Made by a program: the position numbers and the translations under genes. A DNA stretch of 64,000 bases from Acidipropionibacterium timonense (GTDB lineage Bacteria; Actinomycetota; Actinomycetes; Propionibacteriales; Propionibacteriaceae), in contig NZ_LR027558.1 of assembly GCF_900605005.1 (NCBI RefSeq), positions 180,087 to 244,086 of the forward strand, in the 5' to 3' direction. Below the pieces are notes generated by a model. That model did not search any database. It was not told the origin of the DNA and saw only the letters and a list, made by a program, of their open reading frames with translations. This document shows positions 17,143-25,564 of the stretch, piece by piece. The first letter of the stretch is position 1, and every line of letters starts with the position of its first letter.

Positions 17143-18609
17143 TCATGACTGTCCGGTATGTGCCCGTCGGTGTCCGGCTCTCTTCGCGAGAGTGTGGGCG
17201 GCGATGAGCAGCGCCACCCAGATCGGGCCGATGATGACGGCGATCCGGTAGGTCGGCGAGGTGGCCATGATGACGACGGTCGCGGCCAGGGCGGCCAGGA
17301 CGATCCAGTTCGTCACCGGGGCACCGGGCATCCGGAAGGTGAGTGAGGCCAGCGTCGCGGCGTCGGCACGGCGTCGGAACTTCATCTGGGTGATGACGAT
17401 CATCGACCAGTTGATGATGCCCGCGACCAGTGCGATCGACATGATGTAGCCGAAGGCCTGCTTGGGCAGGACGGCGACGAGGACGACGGCGATGAGGGTC
17501 ATCGCGCTCGAGACGAGGATCGCCACCCAGGGGGCGCCGTGGCGGCTCACCCGGCCGAGGATGGCCGGAGCATTCCCCTGATGGGCCAGGGAGTGGAGCA
17601 TCCGGCCGTTGGAGTAGAGCCCCGAGTTGTAGGCCGAGACGGCGGCGGTGAGGACGACGATGTTGAGGATCGTCGCGGCACCGGGCACCCCGACCCGGTC
17701 GAAGATCTGGACGAAGGGGCTGGAGTTCCCGTCGATGGTGCGCCACGGCACGATCGCGACGATGACGAGAACCGCGCACACGTAGAACAGGAGGATCCGG
17801 TGGACGACCTGGTTGATGGCCCGCGGGATGGTCCGTCGGGGATCGGTGGCCTCGCCGGCGGTGATGCCGACGAGCTCGACCCCGCCGAAGCTGAACATGA
17901 CGACGACGAATCCGATCGCCAGACCCGCGAGACCGTGCGGGGCGAAGCCGCCGTCGTTCCACAGGTTCGAGATCCCGGTCGCGGCGTGGCCGCCGGCCCC
18001 GAAGACGATGATCCACAGCCCCAGCAGCACCATGGCGACGATGGCGACGACCTTGACGATGGCGAACCAGAACTCGAACTCGCCGTAGGCACGCACGTGG
18101 AGCAGGTTGATGGCCGTCACCGCGACGAGGAGCACCGCCGCCGACACCCAGCTCGGCACGCTCGGGAACCAGTAGTTGACGTAGATGCCGACGACCGACA
18201 ACTCGGCCATCGACACCGCCACGTAGTTGAACCAGTAGTTCCAGCCGGACACGAAACCCGGCAGTTCCCCCCAGTAGTCGTGGGCGTACTCGGAGAAGGC
18301 CCCCGACGTCGGCCGATGAGTGCTCATCTCGCCCAGGGCACGCATGATGAGGTAGATGATCGCCCCGCCGACGAGGTAGCACAGGGCGACGGCCGGGCCC
18401 GCGGCACCGATGGAGTCGGCCGCGCCGTAGAAGAGCCCGGTGCCGATCGCCCCGCCCAGGGCGATGAGCTGGATGTGCCGATTGTGCAGACCCCGGCGCA
18501 GCCCGGCGTCGGAGTCCGCGGGGGCACTGGCGGGCGCGCCGTCGGGCGTCGCAGGGGCGTCGGATGTGCTGGGCTGGCGATTCACGGCGTGAATGGTATC
18601 GGTGCCCAC
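17143..18609 (-). CDS. APC-superfamily amino-acid permease (AAT family)
   Basis: A 488-residue amino-acid:proton symporter with 12 predicted helices after a hydrophilic N-terminus. Signature stretches are GLHNRHIQLIALGGAIGTGL (about 37-56), LGEMSTHRPTSGAFSEYA, VVMFSFGGVELVGITAGEA and SAYNSGLYSNGRMLHSLA, as in aromatic, basic or gamma-aminobutyrate permeases. The start is GTG at 18609; an in-frame GTG at 18585 is an alternative. The gene is divergent from a Nudix gene with about 26 bp between starts, so promoters must overlap. It is likely co-transcribed with the AspT-type transporter. Confidence 0.9.
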   Translation of the reverse strand: MGTDTIHAVNRQPSTSDAPATPDGAPASAPADSDAGLRRGLHNRHIQLIALGGAIGTGLFYGAADSIGAAGPAVALCYLVGGAIIYLIMRALGEMSTHRPTSGAFSEYAHDYWGELPGFVSGWNYWFNYVAVSMAELSVVGIYVNYWFPSVPSWVSAAVLLVAVTAINLLHVRAYGEFEFWFAIVKVVAIVAMVLLGLWIIVFGAGGHAATGISNLWNDGGFAPHGLAGLAIGFVVVMFSFGGVELVGITAGEATDPRRTIPRAINQVVHRILLFYVCAVLVIVAIVPWRTIDGNSSPFVQIFDRVGVPGAATILNIVVLTAAVSAYNSGLYSNGRMLHSLAHQGNAPAILGRVSRHGAPWVAILVSSAMTLIAVVLVAVLPKQAFGYIMSIALVAGIINWSMIVITQMKFRRRADAATLASLTFRMPGAPVTNWIVLAALAATVVIMATSPTYRIAVIIGPIWVALLIAAHTLAKRAGHRRAHTGQS

Positions 18610-18635
18610 AGGTTGGTCGACGTATCGTTCGGCCC

Positions 18636-19046
18636 GTGATCCTCGAGCTCTCCGCCGTCTGCCTGCTGCGCGGGCGCACCTGCCTCAACGTCCGCAAGGA
18701 CGGCACCGCGCACGTCATCCTGCCCGGGGGCAAGATCGAGCCGGGGGAGGACGCCCTCGCCGCGGCGGTGCGCGAGGCGCGGGAGGAGCTACGACTCGAC
18801 CTCGACCCGTCGTCGTTGAGCTGCCTGGGGACCTTCTCGGCGCTGCCCGCCAACGGTGACGCCGACTCCATCGTCTGCACGGTGTACGTCACCGGGTGGC
18901 AGGAGAGCTGGCCCGAGCCCCGACCCGACCACGAGATCGTCGAGTACGAATGGACTGCGCTGGACGAGGCCCACGCCGACCCGCGTCAGGCGCCGTTGCT
19001 CGTGGACGCCGTCATCCCGGCCCTGCGGGAGAGCGGCCTGCTCTGA
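18636..19046 (+). CDS. Nudix hydrolase
   Basis: A 136-residue Nudix-fold pyrophosphohydrolase. The Nudix box runs from the Gly of GGKIEPGEDALAAAVREA to the following REEL, and fits GX5EX7REUXEE with the metal-binding glutamates. The start is GTG at 18636, where the beta-strand SAVCLLRGRTCLNVRKDG begins. Small Nudix proteins of this form often hydrolyse oxidised or unusual nucleoside triphosphates, but the substrate cannot be told from sequence. A 25-bp tandem repeat starts 19 bp after the stop. Confidence 0.88.
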   Translation: MILELSAVCLLRGRTCLNVRKDGTAHVILPGGKIEPGEDALAAAVREAREELRLDLDPSSLSCLGTFSALPANGDADSIVCTVYVTGWQESWPEPRPDHEIVEYEWTALDEAHADPRQAPLLVDAVIPALRESGLL

Positions 19047-19065
19047 GCCCGTCGCCCCCGCTTCC

Positions 19066-19223
19066 GGGACGGGCTGTGCTCTCAGCGTCCGGGACGGGCT
19101 GTGCTCTCAGCGTCCGGGACGGGCTGTGCTCTCAGCGTCCGGGACGGGCTGTGCTCTCAGCGTCCGGGACGGGCTGTGCTCTCAGCGTCCGGGACGGACT
19201 GTGCTCTCAGCGTCCGGGACGGA
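19066..19223. repeat. 25-bp tandem repeat, six full copies, running into the 3' end of the LuxR-type gene
   Basis: The unit GGGACGGGCTGTGCTCTCAG plus CGTCC is repeated six times without gaps (19066-19215), the sixth with one base change (GGACT), followed by a partial seventh. The last part of each unit, CTCAGCGTCCGGGACGGAC in minus-strand reading, equals the stop codon and final codons of the LuxR-type regulator at 19207-19225. The array is therefore a serial copy of that gene's tail. Confidence 0.9.
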
Positions 19224-19908
19224 CGAGGCCCGCATCGTACGCGGTGATGACCATGTGGACCCGGTCGCGCAGATCGAGCTTGGTGAGGATGTGCCCGATG
19301 TGGGTCTTCACCGTCGTCTCGGCCAAGAAGAGCCTGGTGGCGATCTCGGAGTTCGTCAGGCCCTCGCCGACGCAGGTGAGGACCTCTCGTTCCCGGTCCG
19401 ACAGGGCGTCGACGAGGTTCCCATCGACCACCGTTCCGGCCTCCCCGGTGCGGAACCGCTCGATGAGCCGTCTCGTCGCCGAGGGGGCGACGACGGCGTC
19501 CCCCGAACTCACCGCGCGAATACCGGCCAGCAGCTCGGTGGGCCCGGCGTCCTTGAGGAGGAACCCGGCGGCCCCCGCGTGGAGGGCCCGATGGACGTAC
19601 TGGTCGAGGTCGAAGGTCGTGAGGACGAGCACCCTGGTGGCCGGTTCGGCCGCGATGATCCGTTCGGTCGCCTCGAGGCCGTCCATCCGGGGCATCCGGA
19701 TGTCCATAAGGACGACGTCGGGAAGCACCCGCCCGGCCAGGGCGACCGCCTCGGCGCCGTCCCCGGTCTCCCCGACGACGGTCATGTCGGGTTGGGCGTC
19801 GAGGACCATCCGGAAACCCACGCGGACCATCTCCTGATCGTCGGCCAGCAGAAGCCGGATCGGGTTCGCATCGGACCGGGTGTCGTTGGATCGGGGGTCA
19901 TCGGTCAC
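19207..19908 (-). CDS. NarL/LuxR-family response regulator
   Basis: A 233-residue regulator with a receiver domain (about 17-135; acidic D23/D24, phospho-acceptor D69 in VVLMDIRMPRMDG, Lys in FLLKDAGP). A LuxR-type helix-turn-helix lies at about 165-225 (LSDREREVLTCVGEGLTNSE, then IATRLFLAETTVKTHI). It is partner of the overlapping kinase (4-bp ATGA overlap at 19905-19908). Its final codons (VRPGR-stop) coincide with the first unit of the adjacent tandem repeat. The target genes are not evident. Confidence 0.93.
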   Translation of the reverse strand: MTDDPRSNDTRSDANPIRLLLADDQEMVRVGFRMVLDAQPDMTVVGETGDGAEAVALAGRVLPDVVLMDIRMPRMDGLEATERIIAAEPATRVLVLTTFDLDQYVHRALHAGAAGFLLKDAGPTELLAGIRAVSSGDAVVAPSATRRLIERFRTGEAGTVVDGNLVDALSDREREVLTCVGEGLTNSEIATRLFLAETTVKTHIGHILTKLDLRDRVHMVITAYDAGLVRPGR

Positions 19909-21188
19909 GAGGTCCTCCTGTCGGTCCAGTCCTGGGCGGGGACGACGGCGTGCACCCGGAAGCCGCCCGCAGGCAGGTCACCGGCCTCGAGGGAGCCGCC
20001 CCAGGCTCCCACCCTCTCACGCATGCCCACCAGTCCGTGGCCATCGCCCGCCGTGTCGGCGTCGTGGGATCCCCGGCCGTCGTCGACGACCTCCACCTCG
20101 ACCGCCTCCGGGAGGTGACGCAGCCGCACGTGGGCACTGGCGTGCGCGCCGGCGTGCTTGATGACGTTGGTGAGGGACTCCTGGACGACGCGATAGACGG
20201 CGAGTTGGGCGCCCTGGGGCAGGTCCGGGTGACTGCGCGGTTCGCCCTCGACCACGAGATCGACGTCGAGGGCTCCGCAGGTGCGGCCGACGAGGTCGGG
20301 GATCTGGTCGAGGCCGGCCGCCGGGGCGAGATCGAGAGGCTGATCGCCGTCGTCCCGAAGCACCCCGACGAGGCGCCGGGTCTCGGCCAGGGCCCGCCGG
20401 GCGGTCTCGGCCACGGTGTCCAAGGAGCTTGCCGCTGCCGCCAACCGGCTCGTCGCGTCGCCGGTCTCCTCGTGATGGGCCAGGTAGGAGCCGCCATCGG
20501 CCTGGACGACGATGACCGACAGCGAGTGGGCGACGATGTCATGCATCTCCCGGGCGATCCGGGTGCGCTCCTCCTGGGTGGCCAGGCGAATCCGCTGGTC
20601 CCGCTCGCGTTCCAGATCCTCGGCCCGCCGACGCAGGGTCTCGAGGTTGAGACGTCGGGCGCGGGCGAAGCTCCCGGAGAACCAGGCGACGAGAACGGTG
20701 AGCGCGCAGGTCACCGCGACGATGGAGAACTGGACGACGCCGACCCGCAGGCTCGTCGCCGGGGGCGCCGACTGTCGCCAGCCGTATCGCCACCCGGCCA
20801 GGCACGCCCCGACCAGCGCCAGGGCCAGCCACCACCGCGCTCGGGTCGGCTTCCCATAGGCCACGACGGCGTAGATGACGACGGGCACGACGATGACGGA
20901 GGGCTCGATGGTCGGTGCGACGATGAGTTCGATGAGACAGCCGACGGCGGCACCGGCGGCGGCGACGTCGGGCCGGGTGCGACGCCACAGCAGCGGCACG
21001 ACCATGACGAGCGTCCACACCCAGCCCAGGAGCACACTGGTCGTGCCGTTGTTGGCGCTGGCGCTGATGAGGGGCAGCAGGAGGACGGCCCAGACGGCGT
21101 CACCGATCATGGGCCGGGCGCTGAACCAGTCGTGGATTCCCTTGACGCTCACCCCACGAGGGTAGGGGCAGGCGCCGGTGCGCGACAT
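19905..21188 (-). CDS. NarL-type sensor histidine kinase (HisKA_3)
   Basis: A 427-residue membrane kinase. The N-terminal part has about five hydrophobic segments (roughly 25-165). The dimerisation/phospho-acceptor domain contains EERTRIAREMHDIVAHSLSV with the His near residue 216, and the HATPase domain ends the protein (VVQESLTNVIKHAGA; DDGRGSHDADTAGDGHGLVG). The start may instead be GTG at 21146, giving a protein about 14 residues shorter; no strong ribosome site decides this. It is translationally coupled to the response regulator. Confidence 0.9.
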   Translation of the reverse strand: MSRTGACPYPRGVSVKGIHDWFSARPMIGDAVWAVLLLPLISASANNGTTSVLLGWVWTLVMVVPLLWRRTRPDVAAAGAAVGCLIELIVAPTIEPSVIVVPVVIYAVVAYGKPTRARWWLALALVGACLAGWRYGWRQSAPPATSLRVGVVQFSIVAVTCALTVLVAWFSGSFARARRLNLETLRRRAEDLERERDQRIRLATQEERTRIAREMHDIVAHSLSVIVVQADGGSYLAHHEETGDATSRLAAAASSLDTVAETARRALAETRRLVGVLRDDGDQPLDLAPAAGLDQIPDLVGRTCGALDVDLVVEGEPRSHPDLPQGAQLAVYRVVQESLTNVIKHAGAHASAHVRLRHLPEAVEVEVVDDGRGSHDADTAGDGHGLVGMRERVGAWGGSLEAGDLPAGGFRVHAVVPAQDWTDRRTS

Positions 21189-21300
21189 CGTCCCGTGGGA
21201 TGACGTCCACCGGTCATCGGGCGACGGCCGCAGGCCACCACACGACGAGACCTCGGGTCAGCGTGGTCCTGACCCAGTGTGACTCTGACACAATGACCGG

Positions 21301-21894
21301 GTGGACGCCCTCGACCTCACCCGACGTACCCGACGGATCGTCGGCGTCGTCGCCGTGCTCAACCTTGCCGGGATGATCGGTGAGCTCGTCGTCGCCTCCC
21401 TCATCGGCTCGGTGTCGCTCTTCGCCGACGCAGCCGACTTCGCCGAGGACTTCCTCATCAACGGGTTGGTCGTCGTCGCCCTCGGCTGGTCGGCGTCGTC
21501 CCGACGCAAGGCCTCGGTGTGGCTCGCCGGGCTCATCCTCATCCCTGCGGTCGCGGCCCTCGTCACAGCGGTGCTCAAGATCGTCGACGGCTCGGCTCCC
21601 GAGGGGATCCCGATGTCGGTGACGGCCGCCCTGGCCGGGATCGTCAACCTCGCCGCGGCGGCGCTGCTGCTGCGGGTGCGGCACGAGGGCAGTTCCCTCG
21701 TGCGCGGGGCCTGGCTGGCCGCCCGCAACGACGTCCTGGGCAACCTCCTCATCCTCGTGGCCGGACTGGTCACCCTGGCCTGGCCGGCCATCTGGCCCGA
21801 CGTCGTCGTCGGTATCGTCATGGCGGTCGTCAACGCCCTGGCTGCCAAGGAGGTCGTCGAGCAGGCGCGGGCCGAGGTGCCGGAACTGGAGTGA
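21301..21894 (+). CDS. Short cation-diffusion-facilitator-like membrane protein
   Basis: A 197-residue protein with five to six hydrophobic segments. The N-terminal part matches cation transporters of the CDF family: GELVVASLIGSVSLFADAAD (about 27-46) continuing FAEDFLIN, where the Asp residues of helix 2 bind metal. A second acidic site lies in ARNDVLGNLLILVAGLVTL. The cytoplasmic metal-sensing C-terminal domain of full-length CDFs (~300 residues) is absent. Short versions are known in actinobacteria, so this is probably a complete gene. It starts at GTG 21301. The metal is unknown. Confidence 0.75.
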   Translation: MDALDLTRRTRRIVGVVAVLNLAGMIGELVVASLIGSVSLFADAADFAEDFLINGLVVVALGWSASSRRKASVWLAGLILIPAVAALVTAVLKIVDGSAPEGIPMSVTAALAGIVNLAAAALLLRVRHEGSSLVRGAWLAARNDVLGNLLILVAGLVTLAWPAIWPDVVVGIVMAVVNALAAKEVVEQARAEVPELE

Positions 21895-21944
21895 GCCGGC
21901 GGGACGATCCATCCCTCGGTGACCCCGAGCGGTAGGTTCAAGAG

Positions 21945-23186
21945 GTGGGCGAGGAGAGGGCAGGCGGGCACGCCGTCAAGGGCCATCACCCCGTGTGGCG
22001 CCTGTTGGGGCCCGGCTTCGTCGCCGCCGTCGCCTACGTCGATCCGGGCAATGTCGCCGCGAACCTGTCCGCCGGTGCCGAGTACGGCTACCTGCTCGTG
22101 TGGGTCCTCGTCGCCGCGAACCTCATGGCCATGCTCGTCCAGTACCTGTCGGCCAAGCTCGGCCTGGTCTCCGGCCACACCCTGCCCGAGCTCATCGGTG
22201 AGCGGATCGGCACACGGGCCGGTCGCCTCCTCTTCTGGTTCCAGGCCGAGATCGTCGCCGCGGCCACCGATCTGGCCGAGGTCATCGGCGGGGCGGTGGC
22301 CCTCCAGCTGCTCCTCGGGCTGCCGCTGCTCGTCGGCGGGCTCGTCATCGGCGCCGTCTCGCTGCTCCTGCTCGTCCTGGGATCGCGACGCGGGCCGCGG
22401 GTCTTCGAGCTGTCCATCACCGGCCTGCTCGTCGTCGTCACCCTAGGTTTCGTCGCCGGCCTGGTCGTGTCCCCGGTCGACTGGGGAGGGGTCGCCGCGG
22501 GCCTCGAACCGAGGTTCTGGGGGAGGGACACCGTGCTCCTCGCGGCGTCGATGCTCGGCGCCACCGTCATGCCCCATGCCGTCTACATGCACTCGAGCCT
22601 GGTCCGCGACCGCCACGGGGTGAGCGAGGAGCCGGGACGGATCCGGATGCTCGTGCGCGCCACCCGGTGGGACATCCTCCTGTCCCTGCTCGTCGCCGGG
22701 ACGGTCAACGTGGCCATGCTCGTCCTGGCGGCGTCGAGCCTGTCCGGCCTCACCGGGATCGACGGCATCGACACGGCGTACGACGCGATCCGGACCCGCC
22801 TGGGTGCCGGCGTCGGCCTCGCCTTCGCGGTCGGGCTGCTGGCCTCCGGTCTGGCCTCGACCTCGGTGGGCGCCTATGCCGGGTCCGAGATCATGGACGG
22901 TCTGCTCCATGCCCGGGTGCCGATGATCGTGCGTCGCCTCGTCACCCTGGTCCCCGCCCTCCTCATCCTGGCGACCGGGTTCTCCCCGAGCCGTGCGCTC
23001 GTGCTGAGCCAGGTGCTGCTGTCCCTGGGACTGCCATGGGCCGTGATCCCGCTCATCCGTGTCACGGGGGACCGACGCGTCATGGGCCGGTTCGCCAATC
23101 CACACTGGCTACGGGTCACGTCATGGGCGGTGGCCGGACTCATCTGCCTGCTCAACATCATGCTCGTCGTGCTGACTCTGGCGTGA
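21945..23186 (+). CDS. mntH: Nramp-family divalent metal transporter
   Basis: A 413-residue proton-coupled metal importer (Mn2+ or Fe2+). Helix 1 carries the metal-binding DPGN (about 33-36 in AYVDPGNVAAN), and helix 6 the MPHAVYMHSSLV motif. Eleven hydrophobic segments are visible. EVIGGAVALQLLLGLPLLVG and GLASTSVGAYAGSEIMDGLL are typical of the family. It starts at GTG 21945 with AAGAGG before it. It lies 50 bp after the CDF-like gene on the same strand, so the two metal-transport genes may share a transcript. Confidence 0.95.
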   Translation: MGEERAGGHAVKGHHPVWRLLGPGFVAAVAYVDPGNVAANLSAGAEYGYLLVWVLVAANLMAMLVQYLSAKLGLVSGHTLPELIGERIGTRAGRLLFWFQAEIVAAATDLAEVIGGAVALQLLLGLPLLVGGLVIGAVSLLLLVLGSRRGPRVFELSITGLLVVVTLGFVAGLVVSPVDWGGVAAGLEPRFWGRDTVLLAASMLGATVMPHAVYMHSSLVRDRHGVSEEPGRIRMLVRATRWDILLSLLVAGTVNVAMLVLAASSLSGLTGIDGIDTAYDAIRTRLGAGVGLAFAVGLLASGLASTSVGAYAGSEIMDGLLHARVPMIVRRLVTLVPALLILATGFSPSRALVLSQVLLSLGLPWAVIPLIRVTGDRRVMGRFANPHWLRVTSWAVAGLICLLNIMLVVLTLA

Positions 23187-23215
23187 CGGCCCTCGCGGTG
23201 GCAGGGTGGGTGCTC

Positions 23216-23764
23216 GTGAGTGAACACCTCCACACGAGCGCACCCGGTGCGGTGGACCGCGACCCCATGATGCTGGCGTCAGCCCTGGCCGGAGCCTTCC
23301 GTGAGCACCCGGCAGGAGTGGCGATCCTCACCGTCCAGGGCCTCGACGGTCCCCAGGGGCTGACGATCTCGTCCCTCACCTCGGTCTCGGTGACCCCACC
23401 CGTCATCGCGGCCTCCCTGGCCAACGGCTCGTCGACCCTCGCCGCCCTCCGGATCGGCGCGAGGGTCGTCGTCCACCTGCTCGACGCCGCCCAGGAGTCC
23501 CTGGCCGACGAGTTCGCCCGACCCGGCGGCGACCACTTCGCCAGGACGCCGTGGACGGCCTCGCCGGAGGGTGCGCCGCTCCTGGGGACCCCCGGTCCCC
23601 GTCTGCACGGGTGGGTCCTCGACCGGCTCGACGTCGGCACGTCCACCCTCGTGGCCATGCAGGTCGACGACATCGAGCCGGGAAGCCGTGACGACGACGC
23701 CCTCATCCGGATGGGTCGGTCCTGGCGTCGTCTGCCGCGCCCCTCCGCCTCGTCCCGGGACTGA
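23216..23764 (+). CDS. Flavin reductase-like (DIM6/NTAB) protein
   Basis: A 182-residue FMN-binding split-barrel protein. [20 protein letters not shown] and [20 protein letters not shown] form the flavin-binding region, as in flavin reductases supplying reduced FMN to monooxygenases. [19 protein letters not shown] near the end is the usual final strand pair. The GTG at 23216 is preferred, with GGCAGGG upstream. An in-frame GTG at 23183 overlapping the mntH stop is the alternative. The partner oxygenase is not in the window. Confidence 0.82.
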   Translation: MSEHLHTSAPGAVDRDPMMLASALAGAFREHPAGVAILTVQGLDGPQGLTISSLTSVSVTPPVIAASLANGSSTLAALRIGARVVVHLLDAAQESLADEFARPGGDHFARTPWTASPEGAPLLGTPGPRLHGWVLDRLDVGTSTLVAMQVDDIEPGSRDDDALIRMGRSWRRLPRPSASSRD

Positions 23765-23853
23765 ACCCGCCGCTTCCCGAACCGCGACTGTGTTCACCGA
23801 GTAGTCTGGAGGAACGAGATCCCACAGTCGACGAAGAGGTGGAGGACAGCGAC

Positions 23854-24747
23854 ATGAACACGGAACAACTCGATCGAATGCACTCGGCGCGCGGGTTCAT
23901 CGCGGCACTGGACCAGTCGGGAGGCTCGACCCCCAAGGCGCTGCGCGCGTACGGGATCGAGGAATCGGCCTACGGCGACGACAAGGAGAAGATGTTCGAC
24001 CTCGTCCATGAGATGAGGACACGGATCATCACCAGCCCGTCCTTCACGAGCGAGCACATCCTCGGCGCCATCCTCTTCGAGATGACGATGGACCGTCAGG
24101 TCGAGGGCATCCCCACCGCCGACTTCCTGTGGCAGCGCAAGGGCATCGTGCCCTTCCTCAAGATCGACAAGGGCCTGGCCGAGGAGGCCGACCACGTCAA
24201 GGTCATGAAGCCCATCCCCGGGCTCGACGAACTGTTGCACCGCGCGGTCGAGGACAAGCACATCTTCGGCACCAAGGAACGCTCGGTCATCCTCGACCTG
24301 GACGATGCCGGCATCGGTCGGGTCGTCGACCAGCAGTTCGAGCTCGGTGACCAGGTGCGCGCCGCGGGGCTCGTGCCGATCCTCGAGCCCGAGGTGGACA
24401 TCCACGCCCCGCACAAGGCCGAGGCCGAGGACCTGCTCCACCAGCGGATCCGCGAGCACATCGACGCCCTTCCGGCCGATGCCCGGATCATGCTCAAGCT
24501 GACCATCCCGACGAAGCCCGACCTCTACGCCGACTTCATCGCCGACCCCAAGGTCGTCCGGGTCGTCGCGCTCTCGGGCGGCTACTCCCGGGACGAGGCC
24601 AACGAACTGCTCGCCCTCAACCACGGGCTCATCGCGAGCTTCTCACGGGCCTTGGCCGAGGGACTGTCGGCCGGGCAGGGTCAGGAGGAGTTCGACGCCA
24701 CCCTCAAGGCGTCGATCGACTCGATCTACCAGGCCTCGATCAGCTGA
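23854..24747 (+). CDS. Class I fructose-bisphosphate aldolase
   Basis: A 297-residue Schiff-base aldolase cleaving fructose 1,6-bisphosphate to dihydroxyacetone phosphate and glyceraldehyde 3-phosphate (EC 4.1.2.13). The N-terminus [20 protein letters not shown] is diagnostic of the bacterial short class I family. [11 protein letters not shown] and [16 protein letters not shown] carry active-site lysines, and [20 protein letters not shown] binds phosphate. The ATG at 23854 has GGAGGA upstream. A separate class II enzyme is encoded at 37.8 kb, so the organism has both forms. Confidence 0.95.
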   Translation: MNTEQLDRMHSARGFIAALDQSGGSTPKALRAYGIEESAYGDDKEKMFDLVHEMRTRIITSPSFTSEHILGAILFEMTMDRQVEGIPTADFLWQRKGIVPFLKIDKGLAEEADHVKVMKPIPGLDELLHRAVEDKHIFGTKERSVILDLDDAGIGRVVDQQFELGDQVRAAGLVPILEPEVDIHAPHKAEAEDLLHQRIREHIDALPADARIMLKLTIPTKPDLYADFIADPKVVRVVALSGGYSRDEANELLALNHGLIASFSRALAEGLSAGQGQEEFDATLKASIDSIYQASIS

Positions 24748-24752
24748 TCGGG

Positions 24753-24771
24753 GCCCGAGCGGCGCTCGGGC
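24753..24771 (+). terminator. Short hairpin after the class I aldolase gene
   Basis: GCCCGAGC and GCTCGGGC with a 3-base loop lie 6 bases past the stop codon. A compact G+C-rich stem, a likely terminator. Confidence 0.5.
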
Positions 24772-24799
24772 GGCGTCCGACCGGTCCCCACCCAGTAGG

Positions 24800-25564
24800 G
24801 TGTCGGCTGTGAAGACGCTGCCCGCAGTCGTCGCCTTCGACCTCGACGACACCCTCGCCCCCTCCAAGACCCGCCTGCCGCGGCCCATGGCCGAGGTGCT
24901 CGTGCGGCTCCTCGAGCGCGCCCAGGTGTGCGTCATCTCGGGCGGGCAGTTCGGGCAGTTCCGCTCCCAGGTCGTCGAGGCCCTCGACGAGGTCGGTGGC
25001 GCCCGGCTCGACCGGTTGCACCTCATGCCTGCCTGCGGCACCCAGTACTACCGCTTCGTCGACGGCCGATGGGCCCGGGTGTACCTCGAGGGCCTCACCG
25101 ACGACCAGAAGTCCCGTGCGGCCGCGGCCCTGGAGTCGCAGGCCAGGGACCTGGGCCTGTGGGAGGAGCACACCTGGGGCCCGGTGCTCGAGGACCGTGA
25201 GTCGCAGATGACCTTCAGCGCGCTGGGTCAGCAGGCCCCGGTCGACGCCAAGCGCGCCTGGGACCCCGACGGGACGAAGAAGCTCGCCCTGCGCGAGCAG
25301 GTCGCCGCGCTCCTGCCCGATCTCGAGGTGCGGGCCGGCGGGTCCACCTCGGTCGACATCACCCGGGTCGGTCGCGACAAGTCCTTCGGCATGACCAAGC
25401 TCCTCGAGCAGACCGGGGTGGACAAGGGCGACGTCCTCTTCTACGGCGACCGGCTCGACGAGCACGGCAACGACTACCCGGTCAAGGCCATGGGTGTCCC
25501 GTGCGCCGCCGTCACCGGGTGGCAGGACACCCTCGCCCAGCTCGAGGAGCTCCTCGCCGACTGA
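24800..25564 (+). CDS. HAD-IIB hydrolase, phosphomannomutase-like
   Basis: A 254-residue haloacid-dehalogenase-type phosphatase or phosphomutase. Motif I is VAFDLDDTLAPSKTRL with nucleophile D14 and acid/base D16. The end carries motif IV GDRLDEHGNDYPVKAMG, resembling the GD...GGND pattern of eukaryotic-type phosphomannomutases. The cap region includes LMPACGTQYYRF. Starts at GTG 24800 or GTG 24809 are possible. Its last 53 bases overlap, convergently, the end of the branched-chain amino-acid transporter gene. Phosphomannomutase activity is an inference from motif resemblance. Confidence 0.8.
   Translation: MSAVKTLPAVVAFDLDDTLAPSKTRLPRPMAEVLVRLLERAQVCVISGGQFGQFRSQVVEALDEVGGARLDRLHLMPACGTQYYRFVDGRWARVYLEGLTDDQKSRAAAALESQARDLGLWEEHTWGPVLEDRESQMTFSALGQQAPVDAKRAWDPDGTKKLALREQVAALLPDLEVRAGGSTSVDITRVGRDKSFGMTKLLEQTGVDKGDVLFYGDRLDEHGNDYPVKAMGVPCAAVTGWQDTLAQLEELLAD

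Noticed and set aside
19066..19223. CRISPR array
   Set aside because: Units are contiguous, with no spacers between them and no cas genes nearby.
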